DNA of 64,000 nt from Bolinopsis microptera (lineage: Eukaryota > Ctenophora > Tentaculata > Lobata > Bolinopsidae), in NCBI RefSeq assembly GCF_026151205.1, contig NC_087082.1:3128001-3192000 (forward strand), in the 5' to 3' direction. Within the stretch, counting starts at the first letter, position 1, and each line of letters starts with the position of its first letter. The notes beneath the pieces are model-generated. The model ran no database searches. It was not told the DNA's origin and saw only the letters and a program-made list of their open reading frames with translations. This document shows positions 37,001 to 44,899 of the stretch, one piece after another. The position numbers were made by a program, and so were the translations under genes.

Positions 37001-39777
37001 TCTATAGGGTCTCTAACTCACTACTTTATGATTATTAGTAAGGATGAAGATGTAGTGGTAGAAAATTAATCTGAATAGAAAAAGTAATTTTCATTAAAAA
37101 TTTCAATCGTTTCAGAGAATGAGGGATCGTGTTATAAAAGTTAAACCACCGTACGCGCTGGTAAATGTACCATTGATAATTAAATGTTACAGATTCCTAT
37201 TTCTAATTAAAATTGAGAAAGATACGTGGTACCGAGCAGTTCAATACACAATTGTATAAAGCGCAGTTCGATGTAATATATAATGTACAATGTATTAAAT
37301 TGAGAAATAATAACGCAAGCTGAGAGTACACAGCAGAGAAAGTAGTGTTTTTACTTCTGCTTATCTGAAATAACAAATATTTCAAGTATGAACGGAGGCA
37401 GTGAAAACTAGGATGTAACTGGCTTCCTGGTCGAATTTAATACCAAATCTTTAAACGTCAGAGATTACAAGATTGACTGTCTAACACAAAAATCAAAATT
37501 CAACATAAGTAAATTTGGCCTAAGTTAGGCTCCAGACGTGTACTAACCGGTGCATATAATCAGCTGATAGTCCGTAGTCAATATTGTTAGCTTGTTGAAG
37601 CTAAACTGAGTTTAGATTGAACGGGAGAGATTTAAAAACAGATGGACTGTATGACACTGTATATAACAATCTGCTCTAATGGTGCAAAGATATTGCTGGA
37701 GGATTTGTAATTTGATAGGTGTGTGAACTGGAGTTTAGATCATTTTTAACTATACCAGAAGGTCCAGTTACGTTTGCTATTAAATCAACATCGGATACTT
37801 TAAAGAGAGATATTGCCCATTTGCGATACGGATAGGAATAGACAAAAATAAATAGACGTCTTGGCCAAGTCATATTAGTGGAAATAATTGCAAGTAAATG
37901 TGTTAACAATTGAGCAATTAATATATACTCCAAAACTACAGAAAACTTGTGATACGTTATGAAAATTACGAGCTGGAAGATTGACACGGAGTATCGTTAA
38001 ATGTTAATGAGAGAAGTTAATCGGGAAACAAAAAACTAGGAAAATGTTTGCAAAATGATCGGTCAAAGACCGCAAATAAAACTTCTCGCAACGCACAATT
38101 CTGACTATAAGTGTAAAAACTAACTACTTTCCTAAAAAGGTAAATTGAAGTGTGTTGCAATGTGATCTTGTACCATTGTAACTGTTACTTATGTTATATT
38201 GCCTATTACCACGAGCTCATTTATTAAAAACGTGAACTGATGTCACAAGTATGAAAAACATGACGTCAGTCTGGTAATCACGCCGACGACACGTTATTTA
38301 ACGAATAGTGAGATTAATGATCAGGCACTGTTACTAATGCTTTTTTTGTTTCTTAAATGACATGATGTCAAATACCGAATTTGAAAGGGACGTCACAGTC
38401 TGGTAGTCAAATGTATCAAAAGTGTTATTTGGCAGGATGGTTATTAATTTACTGCAATAATCAGTAGAGGTTCGCGTGTGGTGGAAATGGTCAATGATAA
38501 TTACGTATTGTATTTGTATAATGATTCTTCACTTTGCTGAGTCTTGTATACGTTATTGTTTGTATACTGTGTGCGTAGTTGCTTTACAAAAGAAGACAAG
38601 TCACGTGTTATGAGGATATGTTTAACGATACAGAGAACTGGAAACGAACAATGGAATATTGGTTGGGATTTAAGGTACAGTGATAAAGAGATGTCTATGA
38701 CGTAGTCTCAATGGAATTCAACAGCAAATGTTCACAAACTTTGTAATAAATCAACAATATGTCAATTAATCAGGAAGGATTGCTCATTGCACAGTGCCAG
38801 TAGTCATTGATTAAAAATATTATAAAAAATCAAAACTCTGCCAGAGTATAATGGACCAACAAGGCACAAGACACACCAATGACACTTAACACTATACTAC
38901 TAACAATAAATTTCAAATAATACCTTTCAAATTGGGTTGAAATTGTAACCTTGTGCACCACAAAAGAGAGATGTATTGATACAGGCCCACTCCCGATTGA
39001 GGAGACCTCTCATGTAGCTTGTATGTAACAACGCGGTCTAAAACCCATTTGTATATTATGTTTCACTCCCAACACAATCAACTTACACGCCGCAAATGGT
39101 ATAAAAACAATTCGGACTAAACGCAAAGTATTGTAACGTTATTTTGTTCGACTGACAAAGTGCTAATCAAACAAATTATTTACTTAAGGTTAGGAAAGCC
39201 GAAACTCAAAACTTACTGTTGAAACCTACTCCATAATACAATAAAAGAAGTGAATTTTACCATCACTACGATGGATGTTACATAAAGTGATGACCTACCT
39301 GTGCAATATACAGGGTTTATAATACGATATTTTATGAGATAAATATCATCGCTGATAAAAATGTTTTAAACTCTCTGTGGTCAACTAAACTAGAAGCTGC
39401 ACGCTTTAGTAGAAGCTTTAGACATGATCACTTGCTTTAGATCTTTCTTAAAGTAACAGTTGATGAATTGAGTTGTTAATAGAGAAGCAGACACAAGCGA
39501 AAACAAAGGTTCAAGTTTTAAAACAAGTTACATTCAAATGAGGAACTTATTATGTAGGCTAAATTAACCTGTGCATTCAATACAACCAATACCTTCATGA
39601 GGAGTAATTACACAACCTTCATTCCTACACTGAAGAAACATTGACTAAATATGTGAAGGGCCACATACCGGCAAATGGCTCGAAATAGAAATTAAAAACA
39701 TGAACAGAAGGAGGAATAACAAAGTGGACGTAAAGCGTAATGACTAAATACCATATTACAGTATCAGCATAAGTTAT
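18922..39777 (-). CDS. PIEZO: PIEZO mechanosensitive ion channel, C-terminal part of gene (13 exons seen)
   Basis: PIEZO proteins are trimeric, mechanically gated, non-selective cation channels of the plasma membrane. Ten exons (27675-27803, 21652-21846, 21233-21473, 20895-21059, 20576-20704, 20142-20233, 19849-19957, 19523-19664, 19276-19378, 18922-19032) join with consistent phases and GT-AG borders into 471 residues plus a stop. In order they encode the family signature P-F-x2-E-x6-W (PFLWELEVLLNW), the outer pore helix (KYGIGGLLVLLLILIIWFP), the extracellular cap, the inner pore helix (SYGIIGLYISVVLVIFKFVR) and the C-terminal domain with RSPETLIVW. Upstream, 36928-37010, 37548-37605 and 39669-39777 extend the alignment N-terminally, with one phase break between the last two. 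The N-terminal blades (most of a roughly 2,500-residue protein) are not seen and should lie further right or be lost. The family assignment is secure. PIEZO1/2 orthology does not apply outside vertebrates. Confidence 0.95.
19187..19275. repeat. 25-bp minisatellite abutting a PIEZO 5' splice site
   Basis: Units of ACTAGCAGGTGAAAGTGAAA plus 5 bp start at 19,201, 19,226 and 19,251, with partial units at the ends. Read on minus, the repeat begins within the first intron bases after the donor CAG|GTAACT at 19,275. Each unit gives a CTTTCAC-rich tract ending in CACCTGCTAG, which looks like a 3' splice acceptor. Confidence 0.85.
19276..19378 (-). CDS. PIEZO: PIEZO penultimate exon (C-terminal domain)
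   Basis: One base (A) completes the split Arg codon CG|A of KFVR, followed by 34 codons from LTLADSHTRIIFQEMPCPDL to EMVRAQ, then donor GTAACT. It aligns gap-free with vertebrate S-I-M-F-E-E-L-P-C-V-D. At the acidic pair of the pore portal (mouse E2495/E2496, from memory) this protein has Q-E, so one acid is replaced. Confidence 0.93.
19523..19664 (-). CDS. PIEZO: PIEZO exon: inner pore helix
   Basis: The acceptor TTATCTTCAG starts the exon with 2 bases of a split codon. It encodes FYIFSDRIVSSQYQLIASYG, then IIGLYISVVLVIFKFV and CG of the Arg codon, then donor GTTAGT. This is the inner pore-lining helix plus the end of the cap (vertebrate V-I-F-S-D-K-V and G-Y-G-I-M-G-L-Y-V-S-I-V-L-V-I). The open frame that continues past the donor to 19,435 is intron. 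Confidence 0.95.
19849..19957 (-). CDS. PIEZO: PIEZO exon: end of cap domain
   Basis: The acceptor TTCTATACAG is followed in phase 0 by DPDKVIQGRNCPIWDGYYWS and on to NNTFYNS plus one base, then donor GTAAAT. The G-Y-Y-W core corresponds to the E-W-W-V segment of the vertebrate cap. Phases fit both neighbouring exons. Confidence 0.88.
20142..20233 (-). CDS. PIEZO: PIEZO exon: cap domain
   Basis: A 92-nt exon with acceptor CATCCCAG, starting with 2 bases of a split Arg codon, encoding SDSRRLYPNPVGSVDPRNNK and NVDLSLQHYA, then donor GTACGT. N-P-V and V-D-L-S-L match vertebrate N-P-V...V-R-I-Q-L. The frame is fixed by the phase of the next exon. Confidence 0.82.
20234..20575 (-). other. PIEZO intron, AT-rich
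   Basis: A 342-bp intron of simple TAATAATCTAA-like sequence. I see no element in it. The flanking splice sites GTAAAA (donor) and CATCCCAG (acceptor) define it. Confidence 0.8.
20576..20704 (-). CDS. PIEZO: PIEZO exon: cap domain
   Basis: The acceptor ATTCTTTCAG is followed by LNFGNPYVNRKALLNVVKNC, which continues to FLWARESV. The donor must be GTAAAA at 20,574-20,575: a closer GTTAGT four bases upstream would break the phase of the next exon. It aligns with the vertebrate stretch ending S-L-L-E-G-T-S-D-Q-S-V-V-I-P-N. Confidence 0.88.
20895..21059 (-). CDS. PIEZO: PIEZO exon: cap domain
   Basis: The acceptor CTTTATTTCAG starts with 2 bases completing an Ala codon, then VNFLTTVLDETNEKLGFNLT, then MRFEWTILRE and SEIAVLNEGDA, with donor GTGGGT. 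L-T-M-R-F-E-W-T aligns with vertebrate I-T-L-R-F-T-W-N. The exon is 165 nt and consistent in phase at both ends. Confidence 0.92.
21233..21473 (-). CDS. PIEZO: PIEZO exon: start of cap domain
   Basis: The acceptor TTCATATCAG is followed in phase 0 by LCNKHIPSQPMVSMKFTQIP and on to SDSMTLWEISPA plus one base, then donor GTTCGT. L-W-E-I-S-P matches vertebrate L-W-R-I-S-P. N-N-Y and N-D-T are potential N-glycosylation sites in this extracellular domain. Confidence 0.93.
21652..21846 (-). CDS. PIEZO: PIEZO exon: outer pore helix
   Basis: The acceptor TCCACTGTCCAG is followed in phase 0 by VTYESAYYLGEKQPAYMKYG, IGGLLVLLLILIIWFPLLFM, then SVITTNS to SLSVGGLE, and donor GTATTG. I-I-W-F-P-L-L-F-M-S is one of the most conserved strings in PIEZO and marks the outer pore helix leading into the cap. 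Confidence 0.97.
21847..22203 (-). other. PIEZO intron, start, with (GT)n tract
   Basis: No coding signal. A GT/CT-rich simple repeat at about 22,118-22,151 precedes the TIR element. The 5.8-kb intron from 21,847 to 27,674 is mostly transposon sequence. Confidence 0.7.
22345..22735. repeat. Two tandem ~179-bp subterminal repeats of the TIR element
   Basis: The block TTGAACTAAGTTT...GAGAACTTCTGGCACC...GACAGAAGATGTT recurs after about 179 bp (for example 22,392 and 22,571), each copy bordered by CCTCACAAAATGGCCAAAAT. The small frames here are in this repeat on both strands and are not genes. Confidence 0.8.
23525..23934 (-). other. Possible continuation of the transposon-borne frame
   Basis: Two short minus frames (23934-23746 and 23749-23525) continue in the same direction as the frames above, without recognisable motifs. 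They may be the frameshifted 3' part of the same gene. Confidence 0.2.
23969..24671 (-). CDS. Two overlapping unrecognised frames, transposon-borne
   Basis: A 113-codon frame (24671 to 24330, start MAFIMLSDECLEESTSRIP) overlaps a 138-codon frame (24385 to 23969, start MPATKLYAFLRIGLHAGIRT) on the same strand in another frame. Together they read like one protein broken by a frameshift. The second ends in an acidic Ser-rich stretch (SSDGAESDEAEQ) followed by KKRKWR. There is no ATP-, zinc- or DDE-type motif I can point to. Their position inside a nested inverted-repeat insert suggests transposon cargo or an unfamiliar transposase. I do not assign a function. Confidence 0.35.
25118..25447 (+). 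pseudogene. LINE endonuclease domain fragment
   Basis: SKLHILGLQEHHVVHSEPTR carries the L-G-L-Q-E motif that supplies the metal-binding Glu of APE-like endonucleases of non-LTR retrotransposons. It is followed by GRVGIILTRTAYEAI. The frame ends early at 25,447, and related sequence continues in other frames (ITCY-like motif near 25,530). Confidence 0.75.
25579..26240 (+). pseudogene. LINE ORF C-terminal part, frameshifted
   Basis: Readable in three successive frames: EKVEDFFYLGAWTSTTEHDF, VRKAKAWAAYHKMKAIW, LYGTETWTMTKSLKTIDG, RRMRLAGHIQRSS and GRGRPPLTFVDNLIS. These are the usual RT-thumb and C-terminal motifs (Y-L-G, L-Y-G-x-E-x-W, R-L-x-G-H, G-R-x-P). At least two frameshifts, near 25,825 and 26,070, break the gene. 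Confidence 0.8.
26943..27196 (-). mobile_element. tRNA-derived SINE with 12-bp target duplications
   Basis: Read on minus from 27,196, the head has a pol III A box (TGGTGTAGTGG region) and a B box (GGGTTCAAATCC), in a glycine-tRNA-like context (GATCGCCTCCCAAGCAGAAG). It is followed by about 180 bp of tail ending in CTTGTATCTTTGTTGT. Identical 12-bp direct repeats ACTGCGATAGAT flank it at 26,931-26,942 and 27,197-27,208. The acceptor-stem 5' strand is missing and the T stem is imperfect, so this is a SINE and not a working tRNA gene. Perfect target duplications suggest a fairly recent insertion. Confidence 0.85.
27130..27196 (-). pseudogene. tRNA-like head of the SINE
   Basis: The tRNA-like part lacks about 7 bases of the 5' acceptor strand, has mismatches in the anticodon stem (ATCGC against GCAGA) and has a shifted T stem. 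It would drive pol III transcription of the SINE but should not be annotated as a tRNA. Confidence 0.7.
27532..27672. repeat. Foldback (hairpin) element next to a PIEZO splice donor
   Basis: ATTTCTACATGACCGGATCT (27,534-) is the inverted copy of AGATCCAGTCATGTAGAAAT (ending about 27,670). The match extends about 45 bp with small gaps around a short AT loop. The right arm ends four bases from the donor of the 27,675-27,803 exon, so the 5' end of the intron would be part of an RNA stem. Confidence 0.8.
27675..27803 (-). CDS. PIEZO: PIEZO exon with the PF-x2-E-x6-W signature
   Basis: The acceptor ATATTTTCAG is followed in phase 0 by AVPFLWELEVLLNWVCTETT, LTLDYWVKLSDIKAYLFKLK and CWQ, then donor GTATAT. 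P-F-x2-E-x6-W is the family signature (P-F-L-W-E...W), followed by the T-D-T-T-L-S-L-like stretch and I-K-C-W. The exon is 129 nt and joins the outer-helix exon 5.8 kb away. Confidence 0.95.
27804..28900 (-). other. PIEZO intron, unique AT-rich sequence
   Basis: No coding signal on either strand beyond short chance frames. Ordinary unique-looking sequence that passes into the noisy block after about 28,900. Confidence 0.55.
28900..33955. other. Low-quality sequence block within the PIEZO intron
   Basis: Homopolymer-inflated AT-rich sequence (runs such as AAAACCC, TTTTGGGG and CCAATTT at high density) with the same error signature as the middle of the satellite. No frame here has recognisable motifs. 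If a PIEZO exon lies here I cannot see it. Confidence 0.6.
34151..34652. mobile_element. 502-bp mariner-type MITE
   Basis: Starts CAGGGTGGCCCATAAA (34151-34166) and ends with its exact inverse TTTATGGGCCACCCTG (34637-34652). TATA (TA target plus) lies on each side, and GTAGT-like sequence extends the inverted match inward. There is no coding capacity. The terminus closely matches that of the mariner-like copies in the palindrome (56,015 and 57,767). Confidence 0.9.
34951..34998. promoter_or_regulatory. Tandem 10-bp CACGTG (E-box) array
   Basis: Four CACGTGT units spaced about 10 bp, CCCACGTGTTCACCACGTGT onward, ending in a CCACGTCC variant. It places E-box cores on one DNA face per helical turn. 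It lies in clean intronic sequence between two low-quality blocks. Confidence 0.55.
35380..36540. other. Low-quality sequence block
   Basis: The same homopolymer-inflated signature as 28.9-33.95 kb, with abrupt borders. The 125-codon plus frame at 36,400-36,777 runs out of this block into a low-complexity ATGCGGAAA-like stretch. I see no domain in it and do not call it a gene. Confidence 0.5.
36928..37010 (-). CDS. PIEZO: Probable PIEZO exon upstream of the signature exon
   Basis: The acceptor GAGTTAGAG is followed by two bases and PIEHSKKTFPTQSYSQCSLN, then MFNKFSM. It aligns with vertebrate N-F-L-T-K-K-Y-N-H-L-N-L-F-L-F-Q-G-F directly before V-P-F-L. The 3' border is uncertain: GTCTAT after ATG (used here) or a GC donor after 36,916, both phase 0. 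The 5' phase agrees with the exon at 37,548-37,605. Confidence 0.6.
37548..37605 (-). CDS. PIEZO: Probable PIEZO exon (transmembrane segment before signature)
   Basis: Encodes FSFNKLTILTTDYQLIICT plus one base, with a good donor GTTAGT. Together with the exon at 39,669-39,777 the spacing from F-N to Y-Q is 24 residues, the same as in vertebrate PIEZO1 (F-N...S-A-Y-Q-I-R-C). Its best acceptor (AAACTCAG) gives phase 0, whereas the upstream exon ends in phase 1. Confidence 0.5.
37606..39668 (-). other. PIEZO intron
   Basis: Unique AT-rich sequence. The hydrophobic minus frame at 37,987-37,676 has no PIEZO similarity that I can see. No transposon ends are recognised. Confidence 0.5.
39669..39777 (-). 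CDS. PIEZO: Probable PIEZO exon (transmembrane segment, most distal seen)
   Basis: The acceptor TTTTATCTCAG is followed in phase 0 by ITYADTVIWYLVITLYVHFV, then IPPSVHVFNFYFEPFA plus one base, with a strong donor GTATGT. It aligns with vertebrate L-A-I-H-L-W-M-F-F-I-L-P-A-V-T-E-R-M-F-N. The further upstream PIEZO sequence (D-R-A-L-Y-L-R-K region) is not found between here and 44.9 kb. Confidence 0.65.
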
Positions 39778-40049
39778 CTGAGATAAAAGTACAATAAAAC
39801 GTCTTGTATACATAATTACAATTATATATGTGAATATTATGGCAGACAGTTACTTACGGACGAGATGTAGCTGATACTTTAGTTTCCCTTTGAGTTGTTC
39901 AGCGGAGGTTTAGCGTCCTGTAACTTATTACTCTAGTGTAGTGGTAGTGTCTCTCACTATGTACTCAGTTACTAGTAGGAATTGTCGTGTGTGTATATGA
40001 TACAGGCTTATTTCTGACACGTTTCTCACTCCGTAATAAGGGGCTGTTG

Positions 40050-42600
40050 TTGTGAGACCTGGTAATGTAAACATCGAACACTACCTATATAGTGAGAAGG
40101 GTGTGCAACTGGTGACACACCTGCTTGGCAGAACACCCGACAAGCTGCTATGGTGGAGTAATTTTATTTTTGGGTTTATGCTGACCAAGCAGGCCTTACA
40201 AAGCAGTGCGTCTCATGAAATACGTTCGGGAAAGCGAATTTTCTCTCATATCCCTTTGATGGAAAACCACGGCTTCAGTAATAACGGTGTACAGTCCACT
40301 GAAAGAGAACAAATGAAGAGCAGAGGACTTTCACGAGGTACTAAGATCTGCATTAGGCGCGTGCAGCCATCATCTGCTAAAGGTTGTTGGTGATCTTAAC
40401 GCCCATCTTAGCAGATTGAATGAGGAGGATTCAGGTGGTCTGGCATCGAGTATCCACAGAAACGATCGCTTCTCAGGGGATACTTTGTTGGAGGGACTTG
40501 CAGGCAATAACCAACGATTCCAGAACGTCCAGTAAACTATGGACGTATCTCTCTGACGGAAACATGAGCAGAGTCAGATGATTACATCACTGTAAAGGAA
40601 GAAGTGGCGTAACTCAGTCATGGACATGTTGTCATCCAATTCTTATACCTCTCTTGGGTCGACCACGTCTAGTAGTTAGTCAGGTAAACTCAGCCTGCGA
40701 AAGTTTCCAGGCATGCACCAGAGTAGTATAGATTGTACAGACTGCTCAAAGGATAGGAGTTGCAAGCCTTGTATTCTGTGGAGGTGAAAAACGATCTCTA
40801 TGCTATGGAGGAAGAATCTAGTGAGCAGACGATCACACGATCAGTACGGAAAGTTATGGATGCCGTGAATAGCAACCAATCATATGTTGCTTAAGCCATC
40901 CAAGAAGACACGTAACAAACCTCCAGATCCTTAGGGTAACGGAGAGGGGAGAAACTCTGTTTCAGGCAAAGACGCATATCATGAGAATCCTACGAGGAGA
41001 GTTAGAGATGTAGTTAAGGAGTGTAAGGATGCACTAGCAGTGAGTACAAAGAGGTAGAGGAGGAGACTCTTGTTCTCTCGGATCAGGCGGGGTGGATGCT
41101 TTGTCAGGTGCAAGAATTAAGGAAAGTTGGGACCTTATAAGACATAAATGGCAGTGAAAAGCAAAGCCATGCAGCTGGTTGCTGGAGGTAGTGCAGAAAA
41201 AACAGGGAGATTGAAGAGATGGACAGGACCACATCACAGCGCTGGTTTGATGGAAAACTCCCTGATCAATGGGGCAACTCACATGTGCCTGTGCCAAAGA
41301 AAGGAATCTAATCTATAGTGGTTAACTACAGAGAATCGCTCTTACGTCCATTGTTGAATAAGACCTGAATCTTATGATCCTAACAGAAATCAAAACCAGC
41401 GATGATAAATCAGAGGATCAACCAAAAGGATTTCGGGAGGGGACGAAGTACCACCAGCCACATACTGTGTCTAAGGAGGATCTTGGAGCGGGGCTAGAGA
41501 CAAAACCTGCCGCCTTCTCTTGTTCATCGATTTTAAGAAGGCCTTTGATTGATTCATGGGTATATTGATGAAGTACTCACTGGCATATGGGATACCGAGC
41601 CCTTGTTAGGATGTAGAAGCTATGTACAGGTCACCATGGCACGAGTATCAGGAGGATGGTCTGCACTGACGCTTTCCTTATATTGCATGGAGATATGCAG
41701 GGAGATGCACTGGCGCATCCTCTTCGGTGATTGTCATTGACTATTGAAGACAAACAGCACTTAGAGGCCAAAGATTGGGGCTTCACTGTCAACCCAGAAG
41801 AAGCAGGAGATACCCAGCAGTTAAAAGACAGATGTCGACTTTGCTGACGATCTTGCACTGTCCACCGACCACCGCAGAGCAGCGCAGATCTTCTCCTCAG
41901 TGTGGAGCTGGCTGTAACTCACGTTGGACTGCACCTCAACGAGAGGTAAGACAAAGTACATCAGAGTCAATCTCTCTGAGTCTGACTCTACGTCATTAAA
42001 GCAGCAAGTGGGCAGGAGATAGAGCAAGTAGATGACTTTGTCTATTGGAAGCAGAAAATGGAGTGCGGAGAAGGAGTTTGAAGTTAGGAAAGCAAAGGCA
42101 TGGGGGGCCTCTAATCAGTTAAAGAATAACGGGAGTCTGGACTTGCCGCAGGGACTTAAAGATCCGTGTCTTGCGAGAACGGTTGAGCAGTACTCCATGT
42201 CACACGGATCTGAAGCTTGGACGATAGCCAAGCCATGAATAGCGGATCAATGATGATACACTAGAAATGCTCCGGATGGCCTTTAACATTACGTTGGCAC
42301 AAATCATCAATACAGTGATTTTACGGCACATCCCCAAGCATCAGCGTGATGCTCAGAGAATGAGACTGGTGGGATGTAGCAGGCATGACGACCTTTGGCA
42401 AACCACTTCTTTCGAGACCCTCAGCATGGATACAGGAGACCGGGAGCCCACCTTACGTTTCTGGACATGTAAGAAGGACCCAGCCTTTCCTGTGTTGAAG
42501 GAGATAGAATCTGTTATGCTTGGACGCGACGATGTTGGCGAGGAATATTGTTGTGCTCGGACCAAGAAGCGACTTAAGTCCGTAAGTCACTACCTTATTG
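40050..42600 (+). mobile_element. Broken LINE with endonuclease, RT and C-terminal remnants
   Basis: The same family as the copy at 24.7-26.24 kb, oriented + and longer. In order: endonuclease remnants (VVGDLNAHLS near 40,390; LWTYLSDGN near 40,535), an RT motif LFIDFKKAFD at about 41,520-41,550, then EFEVRKAKAWGASNQLKN (about 42,073) and HGSEAWTIAKP (42,200-42,235), then a C-terminal tail to about 42,590. Frames shift repeatedly and stops interrupt every domain, so it is dead. It lies upstream of the distal PIEZO exon and is probably intronic. Confidence 0.8.
41374..41568 (+). pseudogene. Reverse-transcriptase palm fragment of the LINE
   Basis: The frame shift at about 41,515 switches to LFIDFKKAFD followed by a stop. 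F-x-D-F-x-K-A-F-D is RT motif A and holds the first catalytic Asp. The Y-x-D-D box is not recognisable downstream. Confidence 0.7.
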
Positions 42601-44160
42601 GTCATGTAACCATAACAAACACCACCTTATATACGGTAATGTAACCATAACCAAACACTGCAGCTGTCTAGTACACTACTGAATAGGACGCCTGTTTGTT
42701 GGCATTTTGTTTTTTTAATTTGTGTTACCAAAATAAATTAAATCAATGGAATTTATTTAACATTGTGTTCATCATAAATGAAGCAGATGTGTAACCAACG
42801 AACCAATTCAAACAATCTTTGAGATTTTAGAAAACTAAGTATCGACAAACATTTAACAATTTTATTCGCTATGTAGATTGTGATGCGGTGTTACGGCTTC
42901 AATTGGAATATTGCTGAAGCGTGGATGTGGATCTGGATTGACCACTGATTGAAACTACTATAGTATATAAACGTAATTACTAGTGATACTCCACATCAGA
43001 TCAGCAAAGCGAATGTAAACGAAAAAGTGCTGCAATGTAAGCTTATTTAAGAGCAGTTTTCAAATTACATCATGCGAATACATTTGTTGCTGTAAGTTAT
43101 ACGCTAATTATTACCAATTCTTAGTCTTAACAAGTTGAGTACAAGCTACGGCGAGCAGCTGAGCACGGACTGGAAACTGCTTTAGTCGGGATGCATTCAT
43201 CCTTACATAAAATTCCCATACGTGATTGCAGTAATTTTATTGTATATTATAGATATACAATATAAATTACTGCAATGCAGTAATTTATATTGTATAATAT
43301 AATTACGTGAGGTAAATAGTACCAAAACTGATTAAATTGTCTATTACAATCAGAATTGACAAACACTACAATTATACTTAATAGTGATAGTAATAGTATT
43401 ATACCCTGTAGAGCTAGGGATCAAGTCGGTGACTCGATTGAAGAAAACACGACCCATGGATAAATTGTTAGTTTCCATTATCATACCATAACCCTATTTA
43501 AGTAATAGAGACAAGGTCAATAGGAAAGTATTCATTCTATCCACTGGAGTGATCAAACTGACTAATGTTAGATTGTCTTGACTAGGGAAATTAATTTTAA
43601 TTATGTAATATTTCTGTAATTATTATGAAATTCGGATTAACTCACAGAAAAATTTCATGATTAAGGTTGATGACCTTTATATGAAGCAGAGAACCAATAT
43701 AAAAAACAGATAGATACGTAGAATCTCAAAGTTACCCAATTTCATAAAAAATACGCCAAGTTTATATTTTAAGCGTAGCTTGTGTATCAACTTTTCACAG
43801 TGAGGTACAATTTCAATATGATTGTGTGGGCAAAGAAACAAAGGACAAATGATTTAGCGAGATGGTCACGGTACTAATTCTTTGTCTGACTGTGGGAACC
43901 TATTGATTTTGGTCACGTAGTCCTGTATCAGTTCATACTTGACATGGATAAGGACATCAGTCTGCATTTCAAACTTCGACAAAATGAATTTACCCAGCAA
44001 ACGTCCACGAATCAGCCTGATCTGTAGTTACCACAGTTACCTAGTTACTGATCTAAATTGAGAGCAGGTGGCTGAACGGTCACATGATCAATGAGTCCAA
44101 TTCCTTAGCTTGCTCACTCCGACATATAAGTGTCTCTCTCCACTTCGACTTCTCTATCTC
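42601..44160. other. AT-rich unique sequence with one hairpin
   Basis: No coding signal. A hairpin is noted separately at 43,225-43,276. Confidence 0.5.
43225..43276. repeat. 52-bp perfect-ended hairpin plus a third copy of its arm
   Basis: ATTGCAGTAATTTTATTGTA pairs with TACAATATAAATTACTGCAAT around a short TATAG loop. The arm GCAGTAATTTATATTGTA is repeated immediately after (43,278-43,310). No target duplication is evident. Confidence 0.75.
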
Positions 44161-44228
44161 CTCTAAAGTTTTCCCAGTGTGATTCCACATATATGGTAAT
44201 CAGATGGTTTCGTAAGTACATTTTTCAG

Positions 44229-44307
44229 CGCTTGGATAGCGATGTTCGGAGGCTTGACCCTGCGCCGCCACAGAAGGCTGATGTACCATGATAGGGAGAT
44301 GTGCGAA
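44229..44307 (+). other. Exon-like segment, unassigned
   Basis: A pyrimidine-rich acceptor (TACATTTTTCAG) is followed by 1 nt and 26 codons, AWIAMFGGLTLRRHRRLMYH and DREMCE, then a strong donor GTGAGT. The GC content of 44.2-44.7 kb is higher than around it. On the minus strand, CTCCAAG|GTGAGC near 44,490 is another good donor, so the strand is uncertain. I do not recognise the peptide. Confidence 0.25.
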
Positions 44308-44899
44308 GTGAGTACCTCATACGGGTGCGCCCGCGCACAACAGTAGAGATTGCAGCGCTCATTGCTCGTCCTATACACAATGTGCTGAAGGGGGCTGTAC
44401 GTACAGGCATGGTGTCGTATATAGCCAGACCAGCGCTGACCAACCACCAGGACTGTTGATGTACATACTGATAGGTTCAGTGTGTTGCTCACCTTGGAGG
44501 TGCAGCAATGTCCTATAACTTAGTCCTGCTCGAGGTGGGTCCTCTATTGTGCATTATTACAGATATCCTCTCTGCCAAGGAGGCCTGGAGAAGAGATCTA
44601 CGCGCGCTCTCCCCACCTGTATTCTCTACAATACAGGACCAAAGTGAACGTTTCTAGATGGAGTAGTCTGGGAGAGGGAGGTCTGGGAGGGGAAATCGAG
44701 GGGAGCTGGGTCTGTGGAGAGGTGTGGAGTTTCTGCATGCTAGACCTTGGTCTGATTAGATGTTTTAACATTGCTACTGAATGATGTCGTAGTATACCAG
44801 CTATTGTGTGGTACGTTTTTACATTGAAACGATTTCAAGACAAATAACAAATATGGCCGAAGTTTATGGTTTATAAGAAATAGTTTTGAAGAATGGATG

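Noticed and set aside
37676-37987. Hydrophobic minus frame as a further PIEZO exon
   Set aside because: No alignment to PIEZO, and its position would interrupt the good alignment between the 37.55-kb and 39.7-kb exons.
44163-44492. Minus frames of 109 and 72 codons in the GC-richer segment
   Set aside because: Frames on both strands are equally open, and neither shows a recognisable domain. Only the splice-bordered plus segment is kept, at low confidence.
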